Assembly (NCBI RefSeq): GCF_000165425.1
Contig: NW_001799610.1
Span: 318,684-382,683 of the forward strand
Reading direction: 5' to 3'
Origin: Paramecium tetraurelia
Taxonomy: Eukaryota; Ciliophora; Oligohymenophorea; Peniculida; Parameciidae
Length of the DNA stretch: 64,000 nt
Below are positions 36,383 to 47,964 of the stretch, piece by piece; positions within the stretch are counted from its first letter, which is position 1; each line of letters begins with the position of its first letter. The translations under genes were made by a program, and so were the position numbers. The notes beneath the pieces were generated by a model that was not told the DNA's origin, ran no database searches, and saw nothing but the letters and a program-made list of their open reading frames with translations.

Positions 36383-39300
36383 ATGGAGTTTGAATTAGCT
36401 GGAACCAATCATAAAGCTGTTTAAGGTTGGCGATTTGATACTAATGGACAGGAACCTCTTAAGCAGTAATTAATCGAACCATCGGAACCCTAAATCCAAA
36501 CATTAGGGTTTTTCGAAAAAATTAAGAATTAGTTTAATGATCTACTCAAACCACCTGACAAAGAAGTGGAATAAAGAATCATTTACTTAGATGGTAAAGT
36601 GTATCCTTAAAATAATATGCCAAATATAGTAAAAAACCAAAAGTACAACATTTTGTCATTTGTTCCTATGGTGCTCTATCAGTAGTTTAAATACTTTTTC
36701 AACCTCATCTTCTTGTTGATCACACTATCATAATTTGTACCTTTGCTAAAAGTAGGGTTTTTATTTAGTTATGTTGCTCCATTAGCATTCGTATTGATCC
36801 TAACATTACTCAAAGAAGCCTACGATGATTTTCAAAGGTATAAAAGAGATAAAGAGGCTAATTCTCAAGAATATACCTAAATTGGGAAGGAAAAAGCAAT
36901 ACAACTTTAAAGTTGGCAGTTAAAAGTAGGAGACATTATTGAGGTTCATGCAAATTAAAGAATACCTGCCGATTTAATATTACTTCACACAAATGATGTA
37001 ACAGGAACAGTTTTCATTAGAACAGATTAATTGGATGGAGAAACTGATTGGAAATTAAGAAAAGCTATCAGACATACTTAAAATTATGGGTAAAACAAAA
37101 ACCTAACAACTCTTAATGCATCAATCACTTGTGAACCCCCTAAATTGGACATATACGATTTTAAAGGGTTATTTAAATTAGAGGTCGGTGGTGGAGAAGG
37201 TTAGAGAGAAGCATTATCATTGGAGAACACACTTTGGTGCAATACATTTTTGGCCTCAGGGAAGATCTAGGCTGTGGTGGTTTATACAGGAAAAGAGTGT
37301 AGATCTGCTTTAAATTCAAGAGAGCCTAGAACTAAGATGGGAAGATTAGATGATGAACTAAATTAATTGGCAAAATTACTTTGTGTATTATTAGTGTGTA
37401 CAGCATTCACTATTGTATTAAGTAGTGGATTTCAAAATGAATGGTTGCTTCAATTATTTAGACATGTGTTATTGCTAAGCTCAATTATTCCAATATCTTT
37501 AAGGGTTAATCTAGATTTTTCCAAATTATACTTTTCCTATGGAATTTCAAACGATAAGGATATTGAAGGATCCCTTGCCAGAAATAGTACGATACCAGAA
37601 GAATTAGGGAGAATTTCTTATGTTTTAACAGATAAAACTGGAACATTAACTTAAAATACAATGATTTTTAAAAAGCTATCTTTGGAGAGAATGTCTTTCT
37701 CTGTTGAAACATTAGGCATGCTAAGGAAGATGATTAAAAAGCATTGCACTAATAGTAAATTTCCTATGGAAGATATACTAAAGAAATATCAAGAGTCTGG
37801 AGGAAGAAAAATTAAACCTTTCAAAAGAAATAAGGATCAAATTGTCAGAGACTTAATTTCTGCGTTATCATTATGTCATAACGTTACCCCTGTAGAAGAT
37901 GAAGGATAAAGAACCTTTTAAGCAAGCAGCCCAGATGAAATTGCCTTGGTTAATTTCGCAGAAGATGTCGGATTCAAATTAGTCAATAGACAGTTAACAG
38001 AAATCAATATTCAAAATGCAGGAGGAACACCAGAGTCATATAAAATATTATACGAATTTCCTTTCACATCAGAAAGAAAGAGAATGGGTATTATTTTACA
38101 AATGCAGGGATAAAAAGGTGCCATCTTTTATTTAAAAGGAGCAGATTCAGTAATGAAACAGAAGGTTCCTGAAGTCTAGAGAGGATTTTTGATGGATGAA
38201 TGCGAAAGTTTAAGTAGAGAGGGATTAAGAACTTTGGTGATTACTTAAAAATACTTGACAGAGGATGATTTGAAAAATTTTACTACAGAATTTGAAAAAG
38301 CGAAGAATTAAATGGAAGACAGAGAGGCTCGTTGTGCAAAAGTGCTAGACTTTTATGAGAATGACATGGAATTGCTGGGTTTAACAGGTGTTGAAGATAT
38401 GCTTTAGGAAGATATTTATGCAACATTGGAATCATTAAAAAATGCAGGAATATAAATCTGGATGTTGACTGGAGATAAAGTAGAAACAGCTTAATGTATA
38501 GCAATCTCAACTGGATTGAAAAGCCCTACTTAGGAAATGTTTGTAATTAAAGATATTGAAGATTCTTTAATCTTACAAAATGAATTGAATTAATTTGCCT
38601 TAAAAAACAACAGCGTTTTAGTAATAGACGGATAATCTTTAAAGATCGCTCTTGAGTTTCAACACACTGCATTTTTCCATGTTGCTTGTAATGCTCCTGC
38701 TGTAGTCTGTTGTAGATGTTCACCAACATAAAAAGCTTAAGTGACTGAATTGATAAAAGAGCATACTTAAAAGACAGTTCTGTCAATAGGAGATGGTGGA
38801 AACGATGTTGCTATGATTTAAGCTGCTGATGTCGGAGTTGGAATAGTTGGCAAAGAGGGAAAATAAGCAGCACTTGCCAGTGACTTTTCTATATTAAAAT
38901 TTAAACATTTAGCTGTCTTATTGTTATGGCATGGTAGGTTGGCTTACAAGAGAACTTCTGTTATGGCTTAGTTTGTTATGCATAGAGGATTAGTTATTGC
39001 ATCAATATAAACTATATTCTCCATTGTATTTTACTTCGTTGCTATACCCATTTATAATGGTTGGTTGATGTTGGGATATGCCACTGTTTACACTATGTTT
39101 CCTGTGTTTTGTTTAATTTTTGATTAAGATGTAACAAAAGAAAAGGCTCTTGAATATACAGAATTATATAAAGCCTTATTAAAAGGCCGAGAGTTAACAG
39201 TGAAAACCTTTTTGCTTTGGTTATTTAAATCTGTTTATTAAGGTAAATTAGTTATGCAATTATTTAGCTGCTGTTATTATGGTTTATAGCTTTGCTGTGT

Positions 39301-39623
39301 TTCAAAATACATTTTTGGATTTGGTGACAGTAACATTTAGTAGTTTAATAGTTGCGGAATTATTAAATGTTTTCACTGAAGTAAATAACTTTAGATTAGT
39401 AATGTTTATTGCTGAGATGTTCACTTTAGTAGTCTATGCAGGATCAATTATCTTTTTATAGAGTTATATAAATTTAGCAGATATCGATTAGAAATTCATC
39501 ATAAATGTCTTGATTTTAGTAACGATTAGTTGGTTACCATTACATATAATAAAATTAGTGTTAAGAAAATGGGATCCATCCGAATCGGACAAGATAATGC
39601 AAAAAATTAGAATTAGAAAGTGA
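36383..39623 (+). CDS. P4-ATPase phospholipid flippase, Neo1/ATP9 class
   Basis: Seen: 1071 aa, one 25-nt intron near 39241-39265. N-terminus with [19 protein letters not shown] and [20 protein letters not shown], typical of ATP9A/B and yeast Neo1. Then [12 protein letters not shown] (actuator DGET), phosphorylation motif [11 protein letters not shown] (Asp is catalytic), [10 protein letters not shown], and hinge [18 protein letters not shown]. About 10 membrane segments. Known: P4-ATPases move aminophospholipids to the cytosolic leaflet of Golgi and endosome membranes; the Neo1/ATP9 class works without a CDC50 subunit. Complete with no lesions. Confidence 0.95.
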
Positions 39624-39664
39624 AATTATTTATAATCATCTATTTGAATAAGTACTTAATACAT

Positions 39665-39744
39665 GATCATATGGCCGAGTGGTCTAAGGCGCTGCATTCA
39701 GGCTGCAGTCCGAAAGGGCGAGGGTTCGAATCCCTCTGTGGTCA
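39665..39744 (+). tRNA. tRNA-Leu (anticodon CAG)
   Basis: 80-nt cloverleaf. Acceptor GATCATA pairs with TGTGGTC (two G-U wobbles); D arm GCC...GGC; anticodon stem CTGCA/TGCAG around loop TTCAGGC (anticodon CAG, reads CUG); an extended variable arm typical of leucine; T stem GAGGG/CCCTC around TTCGAAT; discriminator A; no encoded CCA. It lies 41 bp after the flippase gene. Confidence 0.93.
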
Positions 39745-39746
39745 AA

Positions 39747-39752
39747 TTTTTT
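39747..39752 (+). terminator. Pol III T-run terminator
   Basis: Six T residues start two bases after the tRNA discriminator, the standard RNA polymerase III stop signal. Confidence 0.75.
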
Positions 39753-40303
39753 ATTTCTTGTTCTTTTAAAATAGAAGAAATAAATTTTCATAATTCTTTT
39801 CTTATCAAGAGTTTTGCTTTCTAAATTTAATTTTGCTTGAAATAACAACGAAATATAAAAATATTTAATTAAAGAATGCCAATAAAAATTATTAAAAAAA
39901 TAAGAAAGTTTTGAGTATTAAAAAATTTTATTAAGATTCAATATTTTTTAATTTATCTATGCTGAGTTAACAAGAATTATTATAACCCATCTATTTAAGA
40001 CTGAAAATTCTAGTAAAAATGTAGTGAGAATTTTGAAATAAAGCTCAGAATTAATATTTCCTTATTTTTGAGAAATATTAAGGGTTTATTAATAAGCATA
40101 ATTTAAATTAATTTTATCTTATGGAATTGGTTACTTGTTTTATAGTGTATCGTTAAGAACTAAACTTATTGGCTCACTTTAAATAGGTCTTGTTAACTTT
40201 TATAAATTAAGAATATGTAGCTAAATTGTTTTGCAACATTAGTGTTTTCAAAGCAAATAACGAAGAACTGAATTAACATTATAAAATTATGAAAGCAATA
40301 TAA
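39753..40303. other. AT-rich intergenic region
   Basis: 551 bp. An ATG at 40121 opens a frame (MELVTCFIVYRQELNLL...), but it runs on as antisense to the helicase gene, so I treat it as chance. Nothing else recognised. Confidence 0.5.
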
Positions 40304-41711
40304 TCAAACATCCAATTTAAATCTCTTCTTAAAACCTCCCTTTTTTTATTTGGAATCCTTTTATATTTTTTTATTGATTTATTTTATCTTTCTATCATCC
40401 AAATCATCTTCATCAACTGCGGTTTTCTTTACCTTTTTTTCCAATAAATCTTTTAATTCTTGAGTTGCTATCCTCTATAAAATAATATTAATTTTAATAC
40501 ATTAGCCTCTTAAACTCTTTCGTAAAACACCATTACATCAGATTCCTCCAAAGGATATTGGGATAACTCTTTTTCGATTAATTATTCTATCTTCTGGTAC
40601 ATTTCAACATCATATTAAGTTACAAGACTGATAGCTTTTCCAGATTTTCCTGCTCTTGCAGTTCTACCAACTCTATGGACATACTCTTTTGCGTTTTAGG
40701 GAATATCAAAATTAAGAACCAAATCAACAAATGGAATATCAAGACCTCTACTTGCAACATCAGTGGCAATTAATAAATTAGATTCCTTTGATTTGAATTT
40801 ATTAAAGGACGACAATCTTTTGGCTTAACTCATCTATCCATGTATTGCAATAGCTTGAAATCCAAGATTTCTTAATAGTAAGGTTATCTTAATTGCCATT
40901 TAACAGGTTGCTACAAATACAATGGAAGTTAATCCTGCTAATTCATTCAGTAAGTAAACTAAATAGGTTTCTTTGTATTTATCAGGAACGAATAGGTAAT
41001 TTTATTGAAGTGTGGAAACAGTCTAATACTTTGAAGACACTTCAATTTTGACTGGATCTTTAAGAGATGCTCTCTATAATTTACTGACCTTATTTGTCAT
41101 GGTGGCTGAAAATAAATAAGTATTTCTTTCTTTCGGTATGATGTCTAGAATTGCGTTAATTTCTCTTTCAAAATCCATATTAAGCAATTTGTCAGCCTCA
41201 TCTAAAACTAAGAATTTTAATTATTTTAGATTGAATCCTTTTGTATTTTCTAGATGGTAAAGAATCTTTCCAGGAGTTCCAATAATGATGTGTGGCTTTT
41301 ATGCTAAAGCCTTTGCTTAAGCTAGAGGATCCATTCCTCCCAAAATAACTACAGATTTTAATGCTATCGAAGCTCCAATGGCCTAGAAGTGTTCTTAAAT
41401 TTAAACACACAGTTCTCTTGTAGGAGATAATATTAAGGCATAATAAGGCTATGGATTTGCTAATAAATGCTGCAATATTGGGAGTCCAAAAGCTAAGGTT
41501 TTACCAGAACCAGTCTCTGCCAAACCAATAATGTCTTTCTAAAAGATTAATAATATTGTATTACTTTTTATAGTGTATAGGGTAGGGATTATTATTGAAT
41601 TGGAGTAGGTATTTTATATCCTAACTTTTCACATGCTGAGCTTAATTCCTCACAAACACCTAGTTCTTTAAAAGTAACACTGCTAATTTGTTATTCTTCT
41701 TATTAATCCAT
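40304..41711 (-). CDS. DDX47: DEAD-box RNA helicase, DDX47/Rrp3-like
   Basis: Seen: 451 aa with introns of 26 and 26 nt. Q motif ([19 protein letters not shown]...PTPIQ), motif [24 protein letters not shown], motif [11 protein letters not shown], motif III SATM, then the C-terminal domain with [12 protein letters not shown] and [13 protein letters not shown]. Basic tail ([13 protein letters not shown]). Known: Rrp3/DDX47 acts in nucleolar 18S rRNA processing; the LDEADKLLN...EREI and [13 protein letters not shown] contexts fit it. ATP-dependent RNA unwinding. Intact; 60 bp after NDUFA12 on the same strand. Confidence 0.92.
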
Positions 41712-41771
41712 AAATTAATATTTTAATATAATTTGTAAAATTAATTACTTTGTAATATTCTTTTGAATAAA

Positions 41772-42429
41772 TCATTCTCTGCTAGCCATTACATCCTCTG
41801 AATATGTTTATTTTTCAACAACTAGTTTTTTTCCTTCAAATCCTGAGGCTTATCCTGGTTCAAATGGAGCTGCTCTTCTATTTCTGTGATACTTTCTAAA
41901 TAGATTCAATAGTTATATCATTTTACATGAATTCCAATCTATTCAAACTCTACATGGCTCCTTGTGGAAAGTAGTGATTTGGAGTAGGAGATTAATTGTC
42001 TGTAGCTGGCTTTTAGTAGAATGGCTGAACGAAATGTGAATGACCTGTTCTAGTTGGGGCTTCATCATATACATGAGCCATCCAACCATGCCAAATAGGA
42101 GGGACTCTATCCCCAAGAGTATGCCATGGATTAAAGTAGTCATTATATTCTACCCACCTTCTTTGATTACGATCTATCGAATTCCATTAATTGTTTACGT
42201 GTGACATCAAAATCTTCGTAGTATTTATTGCCAAATTAATCTTGTCCTACACATTATATCGGTCCATTCTATCCTCCAGCATAATGACTGGATCTAGATT
42301 ATGCTCTGTGCATTCTGATGTATGTTTACCAGAATCCTAATTAGTTATGTTATAATTACCTTCTCTTCTCACTAAAGTCCAAAATTTTGGTGTTAACATT
42401 TAGTTTAGTGTCCATGCCCAAAGACCCAT
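41772..42429 (-). CDS. NDUFA12: Mitochondrial complex I subunit NDUFA12 (B17.2)
   Basis: Seen: 192 aa with introns of 23, 25 and 31 nt. Core GQDQFGNKYYEDFDVTHRNQ, then RRWVEYNDYFNPWHTLGDR and VPPIWHGWMAHVYDEAPTR. Known: G-D-x-F-G-N-x-Y-Y-E and R-R-W-V-E-Y...P-x-W-H-x-W are the family signature of this accessory subunit on the matrix arm of NADH:ubiquinone oxidoreductase. The protein is longer than the usual about 145 aa, with a C-terminal extension (RRAAPFEPGQASGFEGKK) typical of ciliate mitochondrial proteins (inference). No obvious presequence. Confidence 0.92.
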
Positions 42430-43141
42430 TTTCTCAAATTAATATTATTATTTAAATAATAACTTTACATAATAAAAATTCACACTTCAACTCTATTGAA
42501 AAGGCCTTTTGCTATTCTAACTGACATAAATTCAACAATTTATGTTCTCTAATTTAGGTTTAATCATTAGGTCATGTAAATAAGAAATATCACAGGACTT
42601 ACTAAAACAAACTATAAAAATAATAAATTCTGAAAAGATTTTGAATATATTCAAGAGACATTAGATAAAATTAAAAGCAACTGAGAAGATCTAAACAAAA
42701 AATGCTTAAGCTGACAAAATCAAATACATATATAATATCAAATAAAGTTTATTAACATAGTAGTTTTACAAAATATATGATTAGTTGTAAATATATTGAG
42801 AAATCAAATAGAACCATTGCAGTGTATAATAATATAAATGACTTCTTAATAAAAAAAAGGAACTTAAGAGCATATAATAAATGCACTAACTATGTTTTCA
42901 TAGGATTTTACTCACAAAATGTGTGAAGCTGCACACAAACAGCATGGGTGATGACTAGAAAATATTTGTTAATACAATACTAAAAATAATTACATTATTT
43001 ATATTATAATTTTATGAAGTAATTTATACCATAAATTATGTCAGAGCCTTTTTAGCTAACAAAAAAGGATAAGTGTAAAATAATCAATATTGATTTTTAT
43101 GAAATGTATAAATCAATTAGAATACAGATAGTTTTATTGCC
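42430..43141. other. Mostly AT-rich intergenic region; may hold a first exon
   Basis: About 700 bp. An ATG at 43038 (MSEPFQLTKKDK) may be a first exon of the next gene, but no normal intron joins the frames. The rest shows nothing recognisable. Confidence 0.5.
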
Positions 43142-44151
43142 ATGATTGATTCGTCCAATAAATTGTATATATTTGCCTTAAATACATTGCTTCCAATTTA
43201 TTATCTTGAGGTACCAATTTAGGTAGTTAATATCACTTTCGGAAAAAAGTCAGAAGAAATAGCAGTTTTCTCAGAAAAAGAGATCTTAATTTATTCATTA
43301 CAAGATGATATAATCTTTTAGAAGAAATTGGAAATAATCAATTTAATAAAATTTGATTTTCTAGACTAAGATTATTTGATTCTCACCTAAACTCATTTAT
43401 AGAACTCAATTATGTAGGTAGATACTATTGATCCAATTACATTTGAAAAAGTTCATTATTAAAAGAATTACAACTTATTGATTCTTTTTTAAGATTCAAT
43501 TTAGCTATTTAACAACTTAAGCCCATATCTAAGCTATTAATAAAAATTTAACAACAAATCTAAGTTAAGGTATGATCATTAATAGTAATTGATATGTGTT
43601 TTTGAAACAAATTAATTGAGTATTTTCTTTATTTTTCATGATCAAATTAAGCATAGACATACATTATCACTAAATATTGAGAAAATTTAAGACGGTTGTT
43701 CCTTTTCCCTTCCATCTTATAAATAACCTGGATCTTATGGAGATCAGATCTTTATCTACAGTAATTAATTTATTGACTATTTCAAGTGGCGATGACTAGA
43801 GGTAAACTTGGTAGTTAGTTTTAGTTTGTTGACTAAGATGGAGATAGATAATGTATTGGTAATACATTTTAAGAAAAAAAATGCAAAACCATTATTCCAA
43901 TATCAAAGTGGGGGAATAATCTACTTGTCCTATTTGAATAGGGTTGCTTAAATCGAATTAAGTTGTATAAATTTCCACAATTTGAAAAACTGGATTTTAA
44001 ATTTCAATATTACCCAAAAAATGAAACATATAGTGAATTAGAAGATGAATTTGATAAGAAAATTAAATAATCATCTATTGAATTAAAAGAGGATTAATTT
44101 TCCTAAAGAATACTTGATCCATATTATTCTTATTGCCATGAGCTCATTTGA
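43142..44151 (+). CDS. WD-repeat/beta-propeller-like protein
   Basis: Seen: 326 aa after one 29-nt intron near 43792-43820. Blade-like strands recur: AMIDSSNKLYIFALNTLL; GKKSEEIAVFSEKEILIYSL; QDYLILTQTHLQNSIMQV; LICVFETNQLSIFFIFHD; NNLLVLFEQGCLNRIKLY. No GH or WD dipeptides are strong, so the family is not certain. The true start may be further left (ATG at 43038). 66 bp before the GPN2 gene on the same strand. Function unknown. Confidence 0.65.
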
Positions 44152-44217
44152 GGATAATAATGAATATTATTTGAGTTTCTTAAATTTGAACTATAATTTA
44201 GTATAATTAATTATTTT

Positions 44218-45188
44218 ATGATTCCTTATTATTATGGCAGCATAATAATTGGTCCAAGTGGTGTTGGAAAATCCACTCTTTGTAAAGGATTGCTATAGAT
44301 GATGGAATAAATATAAAGAAAATCCATCATAATTAATATGGACCCAGCGAATGAAGATTCATATGAAGATTATCTATGCATCAATATTTTAGAGCTTATA
44401 ACTGTTGAGGATGTGATGAAAATGTTTAAACTAGGGTATGTTTAAATAGTAATTAAGGCCTAATGCAGCTTTGTTATATTGCTTCTAATTTTTATTGGAT
44501 AACATAAAGTGGCTTTTTGATAAATTATTGAAGTATCAAGATCATTATCTGATTTTTGATTTTCCAGGTATTAATTAATGTCAAAATAGGATAGATTGAA
44601 TTGTATTTAGCAAATGATTCAATTTACAATCTAATATAATCATTGACAAACAAAAACAATTCAACATTATAAATATCATTGGTGGCTGTGCAATTATTTG
44701 ATTGTTTAAATTGTTATTAAGTGAACACATTTATCTCTGCAAGTCTTGTTAGTGTAACTGTATCTGCAAATTTATCATTGCCATACTTAGCTGTTTTAAA
44801 TAAATTAGATTTAGTTAAACAATATGGAGAGATGCCATTAAGCTTACAATACTATTTGGAGGGTGAAAATTTGAAATATATGTTGGAAGTCACTGATTAA
44901 TGTGATGAAGAGGGATAAAAATTTAAGGAAAAATATGGACAATTAACATACCACATTGCAGAGCTAATTGATTCAAAAGAGGTTGTTAGCTTTGAACCAC
45001 TATATGTTGAAAATAAAAAATTAATAATGAGATTAATACTAAAAATGGATAAGGCTAATGGTTATTATTTTTTGGAAAACTTACCCCCCATTTATAAATC
45101 TATACAAGAAGATGTAGGAGAAGAAATAGATTTCCTTCCAACTGAATTGGTGATGGAGTTGGAAACTGAATTATTCGAAAGTAATTGA
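44218..45188 (+). CDS. GPN2: GPN-loop GTPase 2
   Basis: Seen: 308 aa with two 22-nt introns. P-loop GPSGVGKSTLCKG; MDPANEDSYED; GPN insert in LGPNAALLY; switch DFPGQIELYL; base motif NKLDL. Known: the Gly-Pro-Asn insert defines GPN GTPases, dimeric enzymes needed for RNA polymerase II and III assembly and nuclear import; the second family member has this NMDPAN context. Intact and of family-typical length. Confidence 0.92.
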
Positions 45189-45418
45189 TATGTTATTTAT
45201 AAATATAAATCATGCAAATTTCTTTTAAAACATCATCAAACTCTTTGGTTATAACGTTTATAAAAATAAAATAATTTGATTATTCTGAGGAAGTTTAAAC
45301 TTATACTGTAAAGTGCATATAAATTGAAAAAGATAAGAAAATTAAGTAAATATATTCATTCTAATTACAAATATAATGTGATGAGTTTAAAATTATAACT
45401 GTTCTTAATAAATATAAT

Positions 45419-46859
45419 TCAATCTTATGATATTAATTTTAACATAGGTTCTGATTTTTTAACTTATTATTACTTCATATTTTATTGCATTTTGGATTTC
45501 CAATCTTAAATTTCATCAAAAAACACCTTTTCTTTTTGATTTAAACATTTTGGTGTATTTGGATTTTGAAGAACTTTCTAAAAGGGTTTATGGATTCTTT
45601 TTGAAACCATTTATTATTCATTTTAATATTCTAAATTATAAACTCTTATCACATGTTCATTTTTTATTTATTTTGCCTCTTTTAGGTCTACAGAAACCTC
45701 TTTAAATTACTGCTTTTTCATAAAATTGTTTCTGAAAGTATTAGTTGTTACTTAAGGTTCCACCGATGATTTAATTATCCTTCTATTGCTCAATTCTTAT
45801 TTTATATTTTTTGAAATATATTCTTTTCCACTAAATCCTACAGCAGAATTGGGTCTTATTCTTTATAAGCGAATCATCAAATCCTTTTAATCATCCTTAA
45901 TTATTCTTTAAACAGAAGACTAGGGTCTATTTTTTAATTGTCTATGAACCGAATGCATATTTTCTATTGTATCTAATGTTATAATTTAAGGTACAACGGG
46001 CTTAATTTCTAAAAACTAAGATTAGTTGTTCCTTTCGGAATCTGATTCATTTATTATTTCAATCTTGCTTTCTTTAAAAGAACAGATACTTTTTTCTTTT
46101 TTTGAAATTGTTCTTGAGAATTATTAATTCATCATTAAACTAGAAGGGGTATCTCTAAGGTGTACTTTATCAGTTAAATAACTGATGAGTTACTAGTACG
46201 TATATCTTTTTTAAATGTTTTTAACTAAAATCAATTTTATTATTTGAGATAAAATAGGGAATTTGCTCTGATCTGTGGGTTGAGGATCTTTATAAATAAT
46301 GTTATATGCAAGAACTTTGTCATTGTCACCATTAAAAGGCATCCGATTGTTTGCAAGGAAATATCCTATTATACCAATACTCCAAATTCCAGAATGAGTG
46401 GATTCTTTTCTCAAAACCTCTGGAGAAGCAAAATTTAATGGGGTGGCATTTAATGATAACAAATCGATCTTAATTGAATTAATAACAAACCTTAATATTT
46501 TTGTATTCATCGAGTAACAAATTTTAGAGAGTAACTGTTGCTTATATTCCCTTTAACTCAGCAATGTTTAGTGCTTAAGCAAGTTATAAAATTATGGATA
46601 AAATTTTTTATTCTCCAAAACAACCTCCTCCGTTAATCGTTTACAAGGGTTCACTATTTTATATAATACACATCATTCCATTTTCTTACCATCTATCCAC
46701 AATTATTAGAAAATTTTGATGATCGAGCTGTCTGATTCTATCATCATAATCAGAAGATGCCTATAATGTTAGAATATATTCTTTTTTCGTTTTCTTCTCG
46801 ATACAGAGATATTTATTTATACCAAGCTTTTGCGCTTTCTCCAACTATTATAATTACAT
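45419..46859 (-). CDS. Second pseudokinase with long disordered tail
   Basis: Seen: 472 aa with one 22-nt intron (GTTTGTTATT...TTAAG). Starts MQLQQLEKAQKLGINKYL. Kinase fold is recognisable: LDHQNFLIIVDRWQENG (alphaC to hinge), QLAQALNIAELKGI, TLQNLLLDEYKNI, FASPEVLRK and SIGIIGYFLANNRMPFNG. But the catalytic loop HRDxKxxN reads QATVTLQN, so the essential Asp is gone, no glycine loop is visible and DFG is replaced. The last 230 residues are polar and Lys/Ser-rich. Known: such degenerate kinases are usually non-catalytic scaffolds. Not similar to the pseudokinase at 14932-16798 beyond the fold. Confidence 0.72.
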
Positions 46860-47964
46860 AATTAATTTTAATTTTATATTTATATAAACAACTCCACTCA
46901 AAATTTCATCTCTAAGTACAACTTAAAAGGAAGAATTCAATTCTTTATTTTCGATAAGTAGATTAATTAATTAGATAAATTAAATTACTGAATAACCCAA
47001 GATAATATTTTGATTAACTGAAAGATTGAAAGTATTAAAATGACAACAGTGTAAATCCAAAACTTTCTATTTTTTAAAGCACTTTTCTGATAATTAATTC
47101 ACATTAAAATTCAGAAAATTAAGAGAGCATAAAATATTTAATTATGCAATAATTTTATTTAAGCGTTACTAGAAAGGTATAAACAAAATATATTTCGAAG
47201 AAAATATCTACATTTAAACTAAAAATCCACTAGTTAGTATAATTCTTGAGGCATTCTAATATAATATTTAGAAATTCATAAAATATATTTTATTGAAGGA
47301 AAGTGAAATCAAATCCATTCCTTGCATCATAGACTCTATTTCTTTTAATAAACTTTTTATTTCTCTTTATTAAAATGAAGGGAATTCGAAATAGAAATAC
47401 ACTAAATTTCATTATTTAACTTAAAGTTTAATTTAGAATTATTAAAGTATTTAGAGTTTACACTCTTGATTTTAGCTTGATTAAATACATATTTATAGTC
47501 ACTGACTGAAATATAAAACAATAGTAATTAATTTATTCTATTACTGATCTAAAAGTAACTTCTGCTTTTTTTCAAGATTATTAATTATAATTAAATACAC
47601 TAAATTATTTAAACAATTATTAATTTATATTAAATATTGTAATATTAAGATTATTCAAATATAAATTTCATTAATAAACATAAATTCATAAAGATGCAGA
47701 AAAATTCGATGGATATGACAATTTTTTGAGAGATTTATTACTTACAATTAAGAAATATAAAAATCTTTCCTAAAGAAATAATTTATGTATTTTTGAATAT
47801 CAAGATAGTTGTTAATTTGAGTGAAATAAATTTTTCAAATTAAAAGAAATAAAGAATTAATACAAAATTAATCTATGCAGATTATATTTTATACTAAAGA
47901 AATCATCCACATCTCAGATTTGATTGCAATTAACATTTTTTCTGATTTTAAGTTTGAATTATAA
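46860..47964. other. Long AT-rich gene-free stretch
   Basis: 1.1 kb without any frame that looks coding on either strand. Short A/T runs dominate. No repeat array or RNA recognised. Confidence 0.55.

Noticed and set aside
40121..40445. ATG frame MELVTCFIVYRQEL...
   Set aside because: Most of its length is antisense to the DDX47 3' end; no motif.
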